NCBI GenBank assembly: GCA_022885665.1
Contig: JAGQDJ010000051.1
Coordinates: 615,155 to 679,154, forward strand
Direction: 5' to 3'
Length of the DNA: 64,000 nucleotides
Source: Triops longicaudatus
Lineage: Eukaryota; Arthropoda; Branchiopoda; Notostraca; Triopsidae
Shown: one piece after another, positions 38,526 through 49,854 of the stretch
Layout of the letters: the number at the start of each line of letters is the position of its first letter
How positions within the stretch are numbered: the first letter of the stretch is position 1
Translations under genes and position numbers: made by a program
The notes under the pieces: generated by a model
What the model saw: only the letters and a program-made list of their open reading frames with translations
Databases searched by the model: none
Told to the model about the DNA's origin: nothing

Positions 38526-38992
38526 TTTATTTTATTTATTTTTTTCTCTACGGGAAAATAATCTTTGTTTTGCTACCCATGCTACGCCCTACAATGAACA
38601 ACAATTTTATAATAACCCTGTGTTCCATCTTCTTTATTTCTAGATAAAATGTCGTGGGTCTCAAGCCCCAAGTGACAATTTCTTTCAAAAGTGGACCACG
38701 AAGAACAGTAAATATACCAAACTGAACGGGCCAAACGTTATGGATCCATAATGGTATTAGAATGTGAAATTTGGCAGCCAACCGCAAAGCATTCGTGTTG
38801 AATTTGCCTTGCAACGTGTGGCGGCCTTGCCAATGCCGCGTTTTCCGGAGAACAAATTCTTTGGAAGTTAAAATAAAATGTGCTCTCGACCTCAGCAGCC
38901 TTACCCATGCGGTTAATCTTTTCTTTAGCCGTGCGTCCATTTAAAACAAGGCTGTTTTACCTTGGTGTAAAAGGTATGTTATTGTAGTAGTC

Positions 38993-39023
38993 GTAATAAT
39001 AATAATAAGAAGAAGAAGAAGAA
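38993..39023 (+). repeat. Compound (TAA)n-(AGA)n microsatellite
   Basis: About five TAA-type units followed by about five AGA units. Confidence 0.8.
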
Positions 39024-39897
39024 CCGTTTTTCAATTTAGAAAACTATTCAGGATGTTTTCAATTCTGCATGGTTTTCTAGTAAACAAAGAGAAAACCTCT
39101 GTTTCCATTTTACTCAAAGCTAGCCGAATAGATAACAAAAACGAAAAAAGTGCGCTTATTTCGCACTAACCCCCAATTGACGGTATTCACTGAAAAATAA
39201 GTTCAACCAACAAATAATTACAAAAATAAAGCAACGAGAATTCAGTCCACTAAAACATATTGATAATACACACATGCATAAACTAATACGACAATACAAA
39301 ACCATTAAAATTAATTACATACAAAAGCTACAAAAATACATATAACAAAATTTTTAGTGACCGTTCTAAGAAAAAAATATGTCTACACAGAAATACTAAT
39401 GCATGGCTTCAAAGCACAATTCGTAAAAAAAACGAAGAGAAGAAGCTCAACTTTTTATTAAACGTGACCATAGTTATTTTGTTCTTGTATTGTTTTTAAG
39501 TTATTTTTGAAACTATTTATAAATTTAATTATTAGTTCGATGTAATTCTATAGTATATTTCTCCGAAAATAAACCTTAATCCACTGATGTTTTATGTTGT
39601 TTTTATTTATTAGTATTGTTATCTTCAGAAATATTCGCCTTTCTGTACCTGGGCCATTTCCAAGGAAGCCGGATAACAGGATGTTTTCAGTGTTTCACAT
39701 GTGCTCTTTCGTCCACCTACCCCTTGTAGCCGAACTGATACTAATACTTATCAGACATTCCCTACAAGAGCTCAGAGCATCTCTTCCGCGCAAAATTGTC
39801 CTGTGAAAATGTGGGCAATGAATTACAATTGAACTATGCAGATTTTTTTAAAATGTTTTTTGTAAATGTTTGAGTGTTTCTCTCCATAATGAACTAT
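39024..39897. other. No gene recognised
   Basis: Very AT-rich 3' flank of NDUFA11, with no supported frame or repeat. Confidence 0.5.
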
Positions 39898-39903
39898 TTT
39901 TAT
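39898..39903 (-). terminator. Poly(A) signal of NDUFA11
   Basis: AATAAA on the minus strand, about 55 nt after the NDUFA11 stop codon. Confidence 0.6.
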
Positions 39904-39957
39904 TCTTCAGTCTTCATAAGATTTGTACAATCTACGCTTCCTTTCACTGTTTCCATT

Positions 39958-40603
39958 TCAGTCTTTACGAAGGTAGCCACGAATCGTCCAATCATTTTTA
40001 GGTGAACAATGATCGTAAGTGCCAAATACTTTATGATCGGCCATGTGGAAAAATGGTACATTGTTTTTATTGGACACATACGCGGCATAGCTTAATCCAC
40101 TGAAGATCAATGCTGCAGCAGCGCCTGCTGCGAAGTTTTTGCCTATTTTGGAAATAACATAAAATTTACATGTATCCTTACGACGACGGTATCTGCGAAA
40201 AATATATACACATATAATAGATTTAAAACTTACGCCAAGCGCCAAAGATGGTTGAAGCTCCAATCCCTCCCAAGACATAGTTCAAGCCATCGTCTTTCTT
40301 TCGGAGCGATGTTGCAAGACAAATAGTGCCTGCCCAAGTTGCAGCCATGCCTACCAATGGACCAACAAGGTATGCAAAGCGGCCCGCAGTTTTGGCGTAG
40401 CCTTGCGGATGTGACACGAGAATTATATCGTAAGCCGCAAATGCTGCACCTAAATTTCGAATCAAACCAAATTGAGTCCCCGTTATTTCACTACAGTAAA
40501 GTTCTATTTCTGTCCCTCATGTACCTCCATAAGCTGCGTACTTTGACGCAACCGCCATTTTCTTGAAGCAGTCCTGTCCCTCGGATGTATTATCGTGACC
40601 CAT
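39958..40603 (-). CDS. NDUFA11: NADH dehydrogenase 1 alpha subcomplex subunit 11 (complex I, B14.7)
   Basis: Three exons: 40603-40525, 40449-40234, 40142-39958. Together 480 nt (159 residues), with matching phases. This is an accessory subunit of mitochondrial complex I in the inner membrane, with a Tim17-like four-helix fold. Recognisable blocks are EGQDCFKKMAVASKYAAYGG, then LVSHPQGYAKTAGRFAYLVG, GPLVGMAATWAGTICLATS, LRKKDDGLNYVLGGIGAS and a last hydrophobic segment (AAGAAAALIFSGLSYAAYVS). The wording is that of arthropod NDUFA11. The C-terminal tail after the last helix (about 45 residues, ending RGYLRKD) is longer than in most relatives. The gene is head to head with MCM10, with 562 bp between start codons, so a shared promoter region is likely. 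Confidence 0.9.
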
Positions 40604-41165
40604 TTTGTCCTACTCAAAATGAACTATTATTTAAAAAATGTAGCTTCGTTACCTTGTATTATTTACTTCCTATGCGACTTGTCCGAAAGTGGCGATGCGT
40701 AAAAGGCGAACTGCGATCTCGAAGAGCTAGGAAGCAGCGAATACTTTCCAAGTCCCGAGAATATCAAGCCTAAAAAAAAGGAGTATGCATGACTCCTTGA
40801 TCCCGACATCCCGGTGCTTTGCGTCCTCAAACAGAATGCTTCAAGGGCCACAAGCGCAGTGTAAGCTACTTTAACACTCGTTTCTGTTTGCTTGCTGGCT
40901 ACAGTCGCTGTTCAGCGCTTCGCCGGGCAAAGGCTTATTGAAAGGGACAGCCGGTAGTGGCGCTGGCGAGTTTCCTTTAGGTTTATTTTCCTGTTTTTAC
41001 GCGGGAAGTCCTTGTGCCAGACAGAAGAGAGCAAAAGTGGTCCATGTGTGGACGTCAGTGTTGGGGCCTTGAACTGTGATATATATTTCTATTCCTTTAC
41101 CAAATTTTTATTTTTTTACCAAGTCTTTACCAAATTGTTTACGTTAAAAAACTTGTATCCCAAAA
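40604..41165. promoter_or_regulatory. Divergent promoter region between NDUFA11 and MCM10
   Basis: 562 bp separate two start codons pointing away from each other. The stretch is more GC-rich than the flanking introns, has no TATA box that I see near either start, and contains GACGTCA at about 41051-41057. Other reading frames here are short and not conserved in appearance. Confidence 0.5.
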
Positions 41166-44100
41166 ATGGCTTCAGAAGACTTGTAAGTAAATCCCTTATC
41201 AATTCTATAAAATTTGTGAAGAATTATTATAACGTGCGTTCGCTTTTGAAGTGAAAATATACTTGCATTTTCTTTGTTGCACAGAAATGATGACCCAGTT
41301 GCTTTGGACGCCTTGGCTTCTTTACTGGATGCTGACGATGGTACCGGCTTCGATCTAGAGCCAACGAACGAATCTAAAGAAGATGAGCCAAAGGACGACG
41401 AAGAAGAAATTATGAAAGAATTACGCGCAGCCGAAGAACGCATGGCCAAACTGAAAGCCAAATTAGCTGCGTACGGTAAATCACCCAGTTCATCCGAACC
41501 CAATGCGAAAAATCCCTCTTTTCAGCCGTTGTCTGCTCCCGCATCGGGTCGTACGGCAGGACTTCTCGAAAAACCGGCCGAAGTGTTCAACAAAGTCATT
41601 TCCCGACCTTTACAAGGAGCCGAAAAGCAGAAACTTTTTGCCGGCTTAGCCCAAAAAGAAGCTGAAGCTTTGCTACGCCAAGATTTGGCCGATTCAGATG
41701 ACGACGACACTCTGAACTCTTATGGAGCCGATATTAAGCGCAAACTTTCCCAGCACCAAGATTATGATAAACCCAGTTCTTCGGTCAATTACGCATCGCT
41801 TTTAAGTACTTCTAAACCCGCCAGTAAGACTTTTACTTTCCAAGGCCCCAGTACATCCAAACCCACCGAAAACGCCAGCTACGTGGAACCTAACTCGCGC
41901 ATAAAAATTATGTACGTTGTCTGCCATGTATAAAAAACACAGACGAGGATAAGGAACGAACAGTTCAGTCGTTTTTCTTTACATTTGTAATTTTCTCGCA
42001 TTTGTGTTTTTCGAATCAATTTTTAAACTTTTGTTTTTATTTCATTTATTTTATTCGGCTTGCTTTTAATTCTTATATCCTTTATCTGTAAAATCCAAAG
42101 TGTTCAGTTTTTATTTTTCATTCGTATATCTCGTTACTGTCTTCGTTTCTGCTTTTTCAATTTATGTATAATTTTTTTATATTCGGAATTTAAGACGAAC
42201 TACGTCGCCACAGTGACACGTCGTGTTCGGCTTTCGTTTTTGAGTTATTTCTTACTTCTTCTTCTTGCTACTTTATTTTTTATATTTTAGTTTCTGTTTC
42301 AGTTCTTAGCATCTTAAATTACGTATTACGTTACGTCTTGGATCTTTCTTTTTATGTTTTTCTTTTTGAAAAATTAGTTTATTTGTTTATTTTGTTATTA
42401 ATTTATATTTTTTTCTTCTGTGAAATCTTAGGCGACCTACGCTTTCGCAAGATACGCTGCAAGAACGGATGTCGAGTCGTAAGTTCGTGTCACTAACCTC
42501 GGTGGCGCGTCGAGTTGCTGTTCCTGCTGAGGAAGAATGGGTGACGATTGGCGTTTTGACGACGAAAACGACTAAAACGTCGGCCAAGGGCCAGCCGTAC
42601 TCCTTATGGACGCTGGTGGATTTGGAACAATCGGTAGAACAGACCGTCACGGTGCTGTTATTCGGTAGCGTTCATACGACACACTTCAAGACGATGGTAT
42701 CATCCGTCATCGGAATGTTAAATCCGAATTTATTGGAACCCAAACCCGGCAACAATGGCACTATGCTGTCGGTAAAAAGTACGGAGCAGTTATTGGTCCT
42801 GGGCGTGGCTCAAGATCTGGGCACTTGCAAAGGAGTGTAGGTTTAATTCACCATAATTTTTTATTTATTATTTTATTAATAAGTAGTAATTAATCAAAAG
42901 TGTTGAGTATTAGCATTGAGGTAAAGATCGTTATTATTGCACAAAAAGCGTCCTATTTTGTCTAACCGTATAAAATAATTGCAATAACTTAATAAATGTT
43001 ACATGTTAATTGCAGTATTAAATGCAATATGAAAATGTTAGTTTTTCTTGATTTTCGTTTCATTTTTTAATTCGCTAAATTTTTAGGCGGAAAAATGGAG
43101 AAAAATGCACCATGCAGGTGAACGTCGCGAAGTGTCCGTTTTGTGTGTACCATGTGAAGAACGAGTACCGGAAATCTGCGTCCGGTCGTCCAGAAGTTCA
43201 GTCTTCATTCTCCGGTACTGGCACGAGCCACGGGTCGAATTTAGATCGCTTGAAACAGAAGGTATTAGGCAAGGAAGGAGTAATGTACGGCGGTAAGCTG
43301 TTCACGCCACCTCCAGCTTCGGCGAGCAATGTGAAAGTCAACACGAAACACCACCAGAAAGACAGACAGCGGTTGAATGCCTTGAGTTTGAACGACAGCG
43401 CGACTATGATTCTCGAACAAGAGAAGAAAGCAGCCGCGGAGGCCCAGGCTCAAGCGTTATTGAAAGCTGCAGCCGCCAATGGCCGATACTACAGCGAGAG
43501 CGAACGCAAAGCGTTGGAAGAAATAGCTGCCAAATCGAAAGGTTCATCATCCATGTAAATATACATTTTTACTTCTTAATTTTCTTTTTATTATTTATTT
43601 ATTTAAGTTTTTGTGACGATTCCAGCGGTTTCTATTTTCTTAACACTATGGAAACTGGCTAATGTCTACTAAAAATAACTTCTGTAGCAATGAGGTATTA
43701 GGTGCACGCGGTACTGACATATCTTTGTTGTAGGGTGGAGTTGATGTGTGCCCCTACAGCCGGTTCTCGGAACTTGTTGAGGCATTTGTCCCATCCGACA
43801 TTGCCTGCGCCCTCTTCATCACATTTAAATGCCGTAGCTCAAAAAAGTGCCATAGTTAAGTCTATTACGCCGAAAGAGTTGTTGCAACAACACAAAATGG
43901 CAGCTGACAAGCAAAAACTGGAAAGAATGCAAAAAATGCGAGCTATGTCTGCGCCCAATCTAGGCAACAAACCTGCAGCAATAAGCCTCGATGCTGTTCC
44001 GTCCCTGGGGCGGGGTTTGCTAAAAGGCCAAGATATCGAGCTCGATTTGGAGTTGGATTTAACTATGGCCAAGAAAGGAAAACTGAACGGTCGAGATGCC

Positions 44101-45368
44101 GCGAAGGTAATTTAGTTAATTCTGATTGGCAATATTTTATTTATTTATTCGATTTTATTTGTACCCCTTATTTGTGTATTTTTTTCCTTTTAAAAATAAC
44201 TGTAGACCCAGCCTTTCACCATCAATTTTTTTCACTAATATATATTTAAAAAAAAAAAAAATTATTTATAATTATTAGTTATAAGCCGTGTATATTTTTC
44301 ACTAGAATCAGTGTAGACTTTCATTATTGTTGGTATCGTCGTTATACAGCCGTTTTTTTAAGTTTCATATTGTTTACTTTATGTTTGGTTTGCAATTTTA
44401 TCCCGGAAGGCTGCGGCATTGCGATTGGTGCGCGAAAAGGGAGGAATCAAAGCCGTTAATCCGAATGATCCTTCGGTGAAAAACCGGAACCCGTTGCAAC
44501 AACAACAGATTGTGGAAAAATTAAAGAGCCAAGCCAACTTCACCGAAGAAAAAATTGATGAGTCTTCGTCGTCAAAGGGACAGAAGAGGAAGATCGATGA
44601 ACTCGACAAATGGAAAGCGATTATTGACGCCAAGTCCTCTCATTCTAATCTCATTGACGAAGATGAACGAGAAAGAGAAGAACGGTATTTTGACCAAAAG
44701 GAGAAAGCCGAACAAGTCGAAGATAAAATGCTCAACACTTTCGAAGTCGCAACTACAGTTGTTTCCTGTCTGCAGGTACCCACACGAGATCAGTTTTTCG
44801 TTTCAAAGCCACTTTCAACTGTATTGCACAAATTGTTGATAAAAAATGGTACTCTTTGTGTACAATTTGCCTGTTCTTCATATCAGATTTTTTTTAAACT
44901 TTTGTTACCTCTGCGCTAATTTCAGTTTCAGTTTCATTTTTGTGTTGTATAAAGTTTACTGGAAGGCAGTTAATGCGTACAGCTAAGTTATTGTGTATTA
45001 TGAAGTGTTTGATATTCGCCAATTCAGTTCAATTTATTGTGAATTAATTGCGTCGTTTTTCTTTCTTGCAGTGTAAATATACCGCAACATCAGCCTCACA
45101 ACTTTGTTACGAGAAGGGCCATACGCTAAAGCGGAGCAAAGGCACGAAACGCTTCTTCCAGTGTAAATCCTGCAAATACCGTTGCACGACGGTAGCACGT
45201 CTGCCAAAGGGTCCTTGCCCCAAATGTAACAACACTGCGTGGCACAAGACTGGTATGATTTGCGAACGCAAGGGACCTCCCCTGCCTAGTGAGCAACTAA
45301 GTTTAACCGGCGACGAAATTAATCACCTAAACTCCGTTGGCCAGGGCAAACTGTATATAAATCTCTAA
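41166..45368 (+). CDS. MCM10: Replication factor MCM10
   Basis: Seven exons: 41166-41182, 41285-41911, 42432-42836, 43087-43554, 43734-44106, 44410-44775, 45072-45368. They total 2553 nt (850 residues, human 875) and all phases are consistent. MCM10 links the CMG helicase to DNA polymerase alpha and stabilises the replication fork in the nucleus. The N-terminus has an acidic start (MASEDLNDDPVALDALASLL) and a coiled coil (EEEIMKELRAAEERMAKLKA) used for self-association. The middle has the OB fold (about 215-345) followed by the CCCH zinc finger (CKGVRKNGEKC...CPFCVYH). A basic linker precedes the C-terminal domain with CKYTATSASQLC, FFQCKSCKYRC, GPCPKCNNTAW. The first coding exon is only 17 nt. 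The acceptor of exon 6 (CCCGGAAG at 44402-44409) has a poor pyrimidine tract but gives the only in-frame join. The gene is intact. Confidence 0.95.
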
Positions 45369-45378
45369 CGTGTGACGC

Positions 45379-45384
45379 AATAAA
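45379..45384 (+). terminator. Poly(A) signal of MCM10
   Basis: AATAAA 11 nt after the MCM10 stop codon. The remaining 284 nt to the convergent PPCDC stop hold nothing else recognisable. Confidence 0.65.
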
Positions 45385-45668
45385 TTAATTTTCGCCATAA
45401 AAATGCAAATTGCTGCAAAAATCCTAATAACGTTAAGAAAAAGGAATCTCTGGACAATTAACTAATCCACGGGTTTTGAAGCAACTTAAGCAATTCGGGA
45501 CAATTAGAACAAATCAAGAATTTCGGGAAAATTAATGCAATAAGGCTTTCATTATACTGAGTCTAGCACTCCAAGGAACGAAACAGTTTAACTACTTATT
45601 TCTACTGTAATCAATGACTTGGGATGATAATTCTTGTATTATAAACCATACAATGCCCGTTCAAACTA

Positions 45669-46256
45669 TTACTTAACACTGTGTTCAATGCCCAAACTGT
45701 TCGCTACGGCAGCTATGATAGAATGTACATGCGCCATGGCCCCCGCGCCTGTATCTCCGCACATTAGTGTCTTGACCACCACCGGAATTTCAATGTACCC
45801 AAAACTCTTCAACTTGTCGACATGTTCTGACGTGAGCGGATGCTGCCACATGGCCGTATTCATGGCAGGACAGAAAAGCACCGGTTTGCTGACATCCCAT
45901 GCACGTAGCACACACGTTAGCAAATTGTCGCACAAGCCTTGCGCGGCTTTAGCTAACGTGTGGGCGTCCAACGGCGCCAGGAGGAGCAAATCCGCCCACC
46001 GTCGCAGTTCAATGTGCAGCACTGGATCTCCTCTAACTTTCCATGATTGCCATTCTTCCGCATCGCGCCAAACTTTGACGGATGGAGGAAGCATTTCGGG
46101 CGCAAAGAAATGTAAAGCATGTTCGGTCGGAATTACAGCCACTTCCACGCCGAGCGATAACAGGCTTTGGACTATTTCGGGAACTTTGATAGAAGCTACG
46201 CTGCCGGTACAGCCCAACAAAACGCGCAGGGATTGGTTATGGGAATTAGACGTCAT
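45669..46256 (-). CDS. PPCDC: Phosphopantothenoylcysteine decarboxylase, second cistron behind COX19
   Basis: A single uninterrupted frame of 195 residues (human 204). The flavoprotein decarboxylates 4'-phosphopantothenoylcysteine to 4'-phosphopantetheine in coenzyme A synthesis. Conserved features are the FMN loop GCTGSVASIKVP, DAEEWQSWK, the catalytic histidine His81 in DPVLHIELRRWADLLLLAPL, GLCDNLLTCVLRAWD, the substrate motif PAMNTAMW (130-137) and Cys166 of the flap (CGDTGAGAM). The start ATG is the first ATG in this frame and overlaps the COX19 stop as ATGA (46256-46253). It has G at -3. No intron is visible, unlike almost every neighbour. Translation would need reinitiation after COX19, an internal promoter, or alternative processing. 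Function is confident; the mode of expression is inferred. Confidence 0.95.
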   Translation of the reverse strand: MTSNSHNQSLRVLLGCTGSVASIKVPEIVQSLLSLGVEVAVIPTEHALHFFAPEMLPPSVKVWRDAEEWQSWKVRGDPVLHIELRRWADLLLLAPLDAHTLAKAAQGLCDNLLTCVLRAWDVSKPVLFCPAMNTAMWQHPLTSEHVDKLKSFGYIEIPVVVKTLMCGDTGAGAMAHVHSIIAAVANSLGIEHSVK

Positions 46257-46537
46257 GACAATGAAGGTTTTCGATCCTGATTTTGCTCTAATGACGAAAG
46301 ATCCGCGTAGCCCAACTTTTCCCAACCCTCTTTGGCCATCAAGTGATTGTCCATGCGGCAACCCAAATAATCACGCGCTTGCTCGCGACACTCGGAGTTG
46401 GTGTTGTTATTTTTACGCAAGCAGATCATGTACTTGAGCATAAACTTTCTGCATTCACCATCATGGTCCAAGGGAAAAGAACCTTTGTCAGGCGCGCTGG
46501 GAGTGAAAGTCTTTTGGCCAAAAGTATTATACGCCAT
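46253..46537 (-). CDS. COX19: Cytochrome c oxidase assembly protein COX19, first cistron
   Basis: A single exon encoding 94 residues (human 90). COX19 is a twin CX9C protein of the cytosol and mitochondrial intermembrane space, involved in copper handling for cytochrome c oxidase. The N-terminus MAYNTFGQKTFTPSAPDKG and the block GSFPLDHDGEC are typical. The helical hairpin cysteines are C29-x9-C39 and C50-x9-C60, followed by CRMDNHLM and WEKLGYADL. The ATG at 46537 is the first in this frame after an in-frame stop; T at -3 makes its context weak. The stop TGA overlaps the PPCDC start by four bases. The C-terminal tail is Ser/Lys-rich. No intron is present. Confidence 0.93.
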   Translation of the reverse strand: MAYNTFGQKTFTPSAPDKGSFPLDHDGECRKFMLKYMICLRKNNNTNSECREQARDYLGCRMDNHLMAKEGWEKLGYADLSSLEQNQDRKPSLS

Positions 46538-47104
46538 CAAGGCTTTCGAACCTATGGCCAATAAATGCACAAATAGGTTAATAGAATGCTAACTGCTACG
46601 ATACGACCTGGTTCTATATTTATTACCTTGAAGTCGCGTTAAGAATAGACCCCCCTACGAACTGAATCAGCAATCCTGAAAAGTGAAAAACTTGTTTAGA
46701 AACTGTCTTGAGTGAGATCGACGATCTGATATTTGTATCGATATCAAAGAGGAGCGGGAATATTAAAGAGCTTACCATCAACCGGCGTAGTTATGAACAC
46801 ATGGGGTAACAATAAACATTTTATAGGAAACCATAGGTCTACTGCTCCTTAACTACGTAATGCAAAGCAGCAAATTGTAATGCAATGCAAAGTCGCCAGA
46901 TTCAGCCGATAAACAGGATTTCTTAGGATATCAAAACCAAGTATATGTTTTAACGCGTATCCTGACAACAAAAATTTGAATGTAAGGGACTTTTTTTACG
47001 CAATTTTAGATCTTACGGATTTTTACTACTAAAATACAACTAGGACCTTCAGGGGCTCTATTTTTTTCTACAAGGATGCTTCATTGATCAATCTTTCTGA
47101 TAGG
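46538..47104. other. Upstream region of COX19
   Basis: Presumed promoter and 5' UTR of the COX19-PPCDC unit. No TATA box near the start and no other gene seen. Confidence 0.4.
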
Positions 47105-47497
47105 CAAATCAAAACGCAATCACAACATTTCGCCTCCAGGCAAACTCGATGTGAAAGTTACATAGTGAACTTGGACCCTTTTCCTGTTGTCGCTTAGGGC
47201 TATTCCAAGGCTAGATAAGTTAGCGAGGAGGGGAGCGTGTTGGTGTAAAGCAGTTGTGCCCAACCTACGGCCCGCGGGCCATATCCGGCCCGCGAAGGTG
47301 CCTCATGCGGCCCGCTCATTTATACTGCTCATGTATATCACTGCATAATTTCATTTTTAACGTCGGCATGATTCTGGCGAAACCGGAACATTCAGGCCCG
47401 CGAGATTTTATATCATGTCGCGCGCGGCCCTCGGGTGAAAAAAGGTTGGGCACCACTGGTGTAAAGGATGACATGCCTTGCAAAGAAAAGGCTACGA
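47105..47497 (-). mobile_element. R1 family fragment (copy 4), split by a hAT MITE
   Basis: The minus strand carries GTTCACTATGTAACTTTCAC, ATCGAGTTTGCCTGGAGGCG and AACAGGAAAAGGGTCCAAGT as in copies 1 and 2. The homology continues beyond the 208-bp insertion at 47251-47458 (TTTTCTTTGCAAGGC), which dates the R1 insertion before the MITE. Confidence 0.55.
47251..47458. mobile_element. Complete hAT-type MITE with 8-bp target-site duplication
   Basis: Flanked on both sides by the identical octamer GTGTAAAG (47243-47250 and 47459-47466). The ends CAGTTGTGCCCAACCT and AGGTTGGGCACCACTG are inverted repeats with one mismatch. The interior is rich in GGCCCGC. An 8-bp duplication and CAG...CTG ends are the hallmark of hAT transposons; with 208 bp and no transposase it is non-autonomous. 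Confidence 0.9.
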
Positions 47498-49075
47498 AAA
47501 ATTAACTAACCCCCCATCAAAGTTGAAAAGACTGTAGATACACAAGCTTAACACAATAACTAAACACTTCCCTTTTTATCCAACTTTCAAAATGTTTTAA
47601 GTAGAACTATCCTAAAAAATGAGTGGGGTAACATTAAGAGAGTTGGCAATATTAATTCAAGAAAAATACCAACTAGTAGTTAAACGTAGCATATGAATCG
47701 ATCCATTTTCTAAAAACATCGTAACCCTCACCACATCCATAAACTTAAGCAATACTTTACTGATGCGAAATTTTACAAACTATTTATCGGTGCTCGTAAT
47801 ATTTAATATTCAATTCAAAAATAGTCCTTTCAATTCAAACGAATTCCGATGCTTCGTAAATCAAACCTTAAATGTTGTGGCGTATTTATACTGCACCCAG
47901 CATGTTTGGAGTTATTACAATAAAATTGTCTACATGTACATTTACCCAAAGTTTTTAATAGAATGTTAAAGAAAAAGACGGTAACTTTTTTTTATCAATT
48001 TATTCCCCTTTCGGAATCACCATGTTCCCTACTCAGCCTAACAAAACACGGTTACTCTGTTCTTAATTAAACGACAGTTATGAGAGTAAAGTCTTACAAC
48101 AAAGTCTTAAAGTTTTTGTCCTACATTGTTACATATTTCGAACTTCCGAATTAAGAAAATGTTAAGTGTGATTTAGAATCGTATAGATAATCGTGTAGCT
48201 AAGCGATACAATATTTATAAGTGCATGCATTCAAAATCCTCAATGTTTCAAATGCGTAGAATTTGGTAATACATTTTTCACGCACAACGTGGTATTTGCG
48301 TTGTATAAATTCCGCATTTATTAACGCAGATTTCTCTTCAGATACCCGTGAGTGCGAGTACGAGAAACGCATGATCTTCTACCCTTAACGGGTTCCATGT
48401 TAATCTACCTTTCCAAAAATTGAATAACAAAATGGCTTTCAAATCAGTATGGATTCTCATTAAGAAATTCAGACGTGCAATACACTGTTTACCCTACAAC
48501 CTGTTAATATATTCCACATGCGATTCTCCATCAAGATACCCACGAAACCGCTGCGAACCCGATCTCTTACAATTCTTTATAAGGCTCGGTTTCTAACCCG
48601 GCTACAATGATGTATGACGATGAGGAAAACCCGAGCAATTGGTGAAACGACTGTACACTGCAGTTTTGTCTTCCCACGGGTTCTTTGAATGGGCCTTCAC
48701 TCGGCGTCATTGACTTCACCCGGTGCGCATAACGGAGTAGCCAAGCCCCAACTTTTAACCCGGGACTGATTCAGACCCGGGAGTCTACGCGCGCAAAAGC
48801 CATAGCGGTTCTTCTCTGTTATACGCCCCGTAAAATTCGCGCTAATTTTGGTCGCTTTTTTTTTTCAAAAATGATAAGCTTTTAGTGAAACGTTTACAAT
48901 AATTAATGTCAGAAGAAGTAGAGAAAATAAGATTAGTAAGAATTGCTCGAAAAAAATAGACCTTTTTTGCAAAAAGCAGAGTTAAATTGCATCACAGATT
49001 AACATTATAATAACGGCTTTACTATCCGTTTATTTTGTTTAGGCGCCTCTAATGTGAAAATATTACTTAATCTAA
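47498..49075. other. No gene recognised
   Basis: AT-rich DNA. A moderately GC-rich patch at about 48660-48850 contains an ACCCGGGACTGATTCAGACC-type repeat of a short CCCGGG motif but no coding sequence. Confidence 0.4.
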
Positions 49076-49133
49076 CACAGCCTAACCTTACCTAACCTAA
49101 CTGGAACATAACTAACCTAACCTACCTAACCTA
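49076..49133 (+). repeat. Degenerate CCTAA/AACCT repeat (telomere-like)
   Basis: Repeated AACCTAACCT-type units. The arthropod telomere repeat is TTAGG (complement CCTAA); here the units are mixed CCTAA and ACCTAACC, so it is at most a degenerate interstitial tract. Confidence 0.45.
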
Positions 49134-49160
49134 GAAACTGAGTGGGCGTATAAAAGTTAA

Positions 49161-49235
49161 GTACCGCCATAGCTCATCTGGTAGCCGCGTTCCTAGATGG
49201 CATATGCGTTTTACTGAGTCCCCATTTCAATGCAT
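49161..49235 (+). repeat. tRNA-like A box segment, possible SINE head
   Basis: TAGCTCATCTGGTAG (49170-49184) is close to the tRNA A box and D arm consensus. A convincing B box at the right distance is not present. Confidence 0.3.
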
Positions 49236-49854
49236 TCCGGGCCTCGCCGTCATCGCAAGCCCATTACAGTGCCCATCTGTCGGCCTAGTTCGTCAAGGGA
49301 TTGTTTGGCTCGTGCTTCTCTGTCTGGTTGTTGGGCTGTGTCTGAGTGATCTCCAGCGATCGACAACCAGAGCTATTCATAAGGTAAAATACTACACTCT
49401 TATTCTAGAAAACCGGTGTTTCTCCGTGTAGACGTGTTAAAAACGTGTGTGACTCCTGTGGGCGTGTTAATCATTTAACCTTCGAAGTTAAACTAAATCC
49501 AATCCACCTGACTGGGCCTCCGTGTGTTCTAATCAAACCTAAGTATGACTCACTTCGCGTCTACTCACTAACCTTTCCATATTTGCACTTTACGTCCATT
49601 TCGTAAACATTTTTTTTTTAAAAAAACAGACACTTCAAGCATTTGTGCAAACAAGAAATTGAGTAAAATGAAAGGCCCCACCCTACTATCAACTCGAAAT
49701 ACTAAACTGTATTTAACAATCTGTCTAAAAAATCATGTCTTCTTTTGAGTAGCGAACGAAAGAGACAAACACACTTTTGCGCACAAGTCAATAACGTGTC
49801 ACATTTAGTTACTACATACAGTATACCAACCCCGTCCGCGCCGTTTGCGGGCCT

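Noticed and set aside
46257..46361. N-terminal extension of PPCDC upstream of the overlapping ATG
   Set aside because: The frame is open, but the only upstream start would be TTG. The region is the COX19 coding sequence read in another frame.
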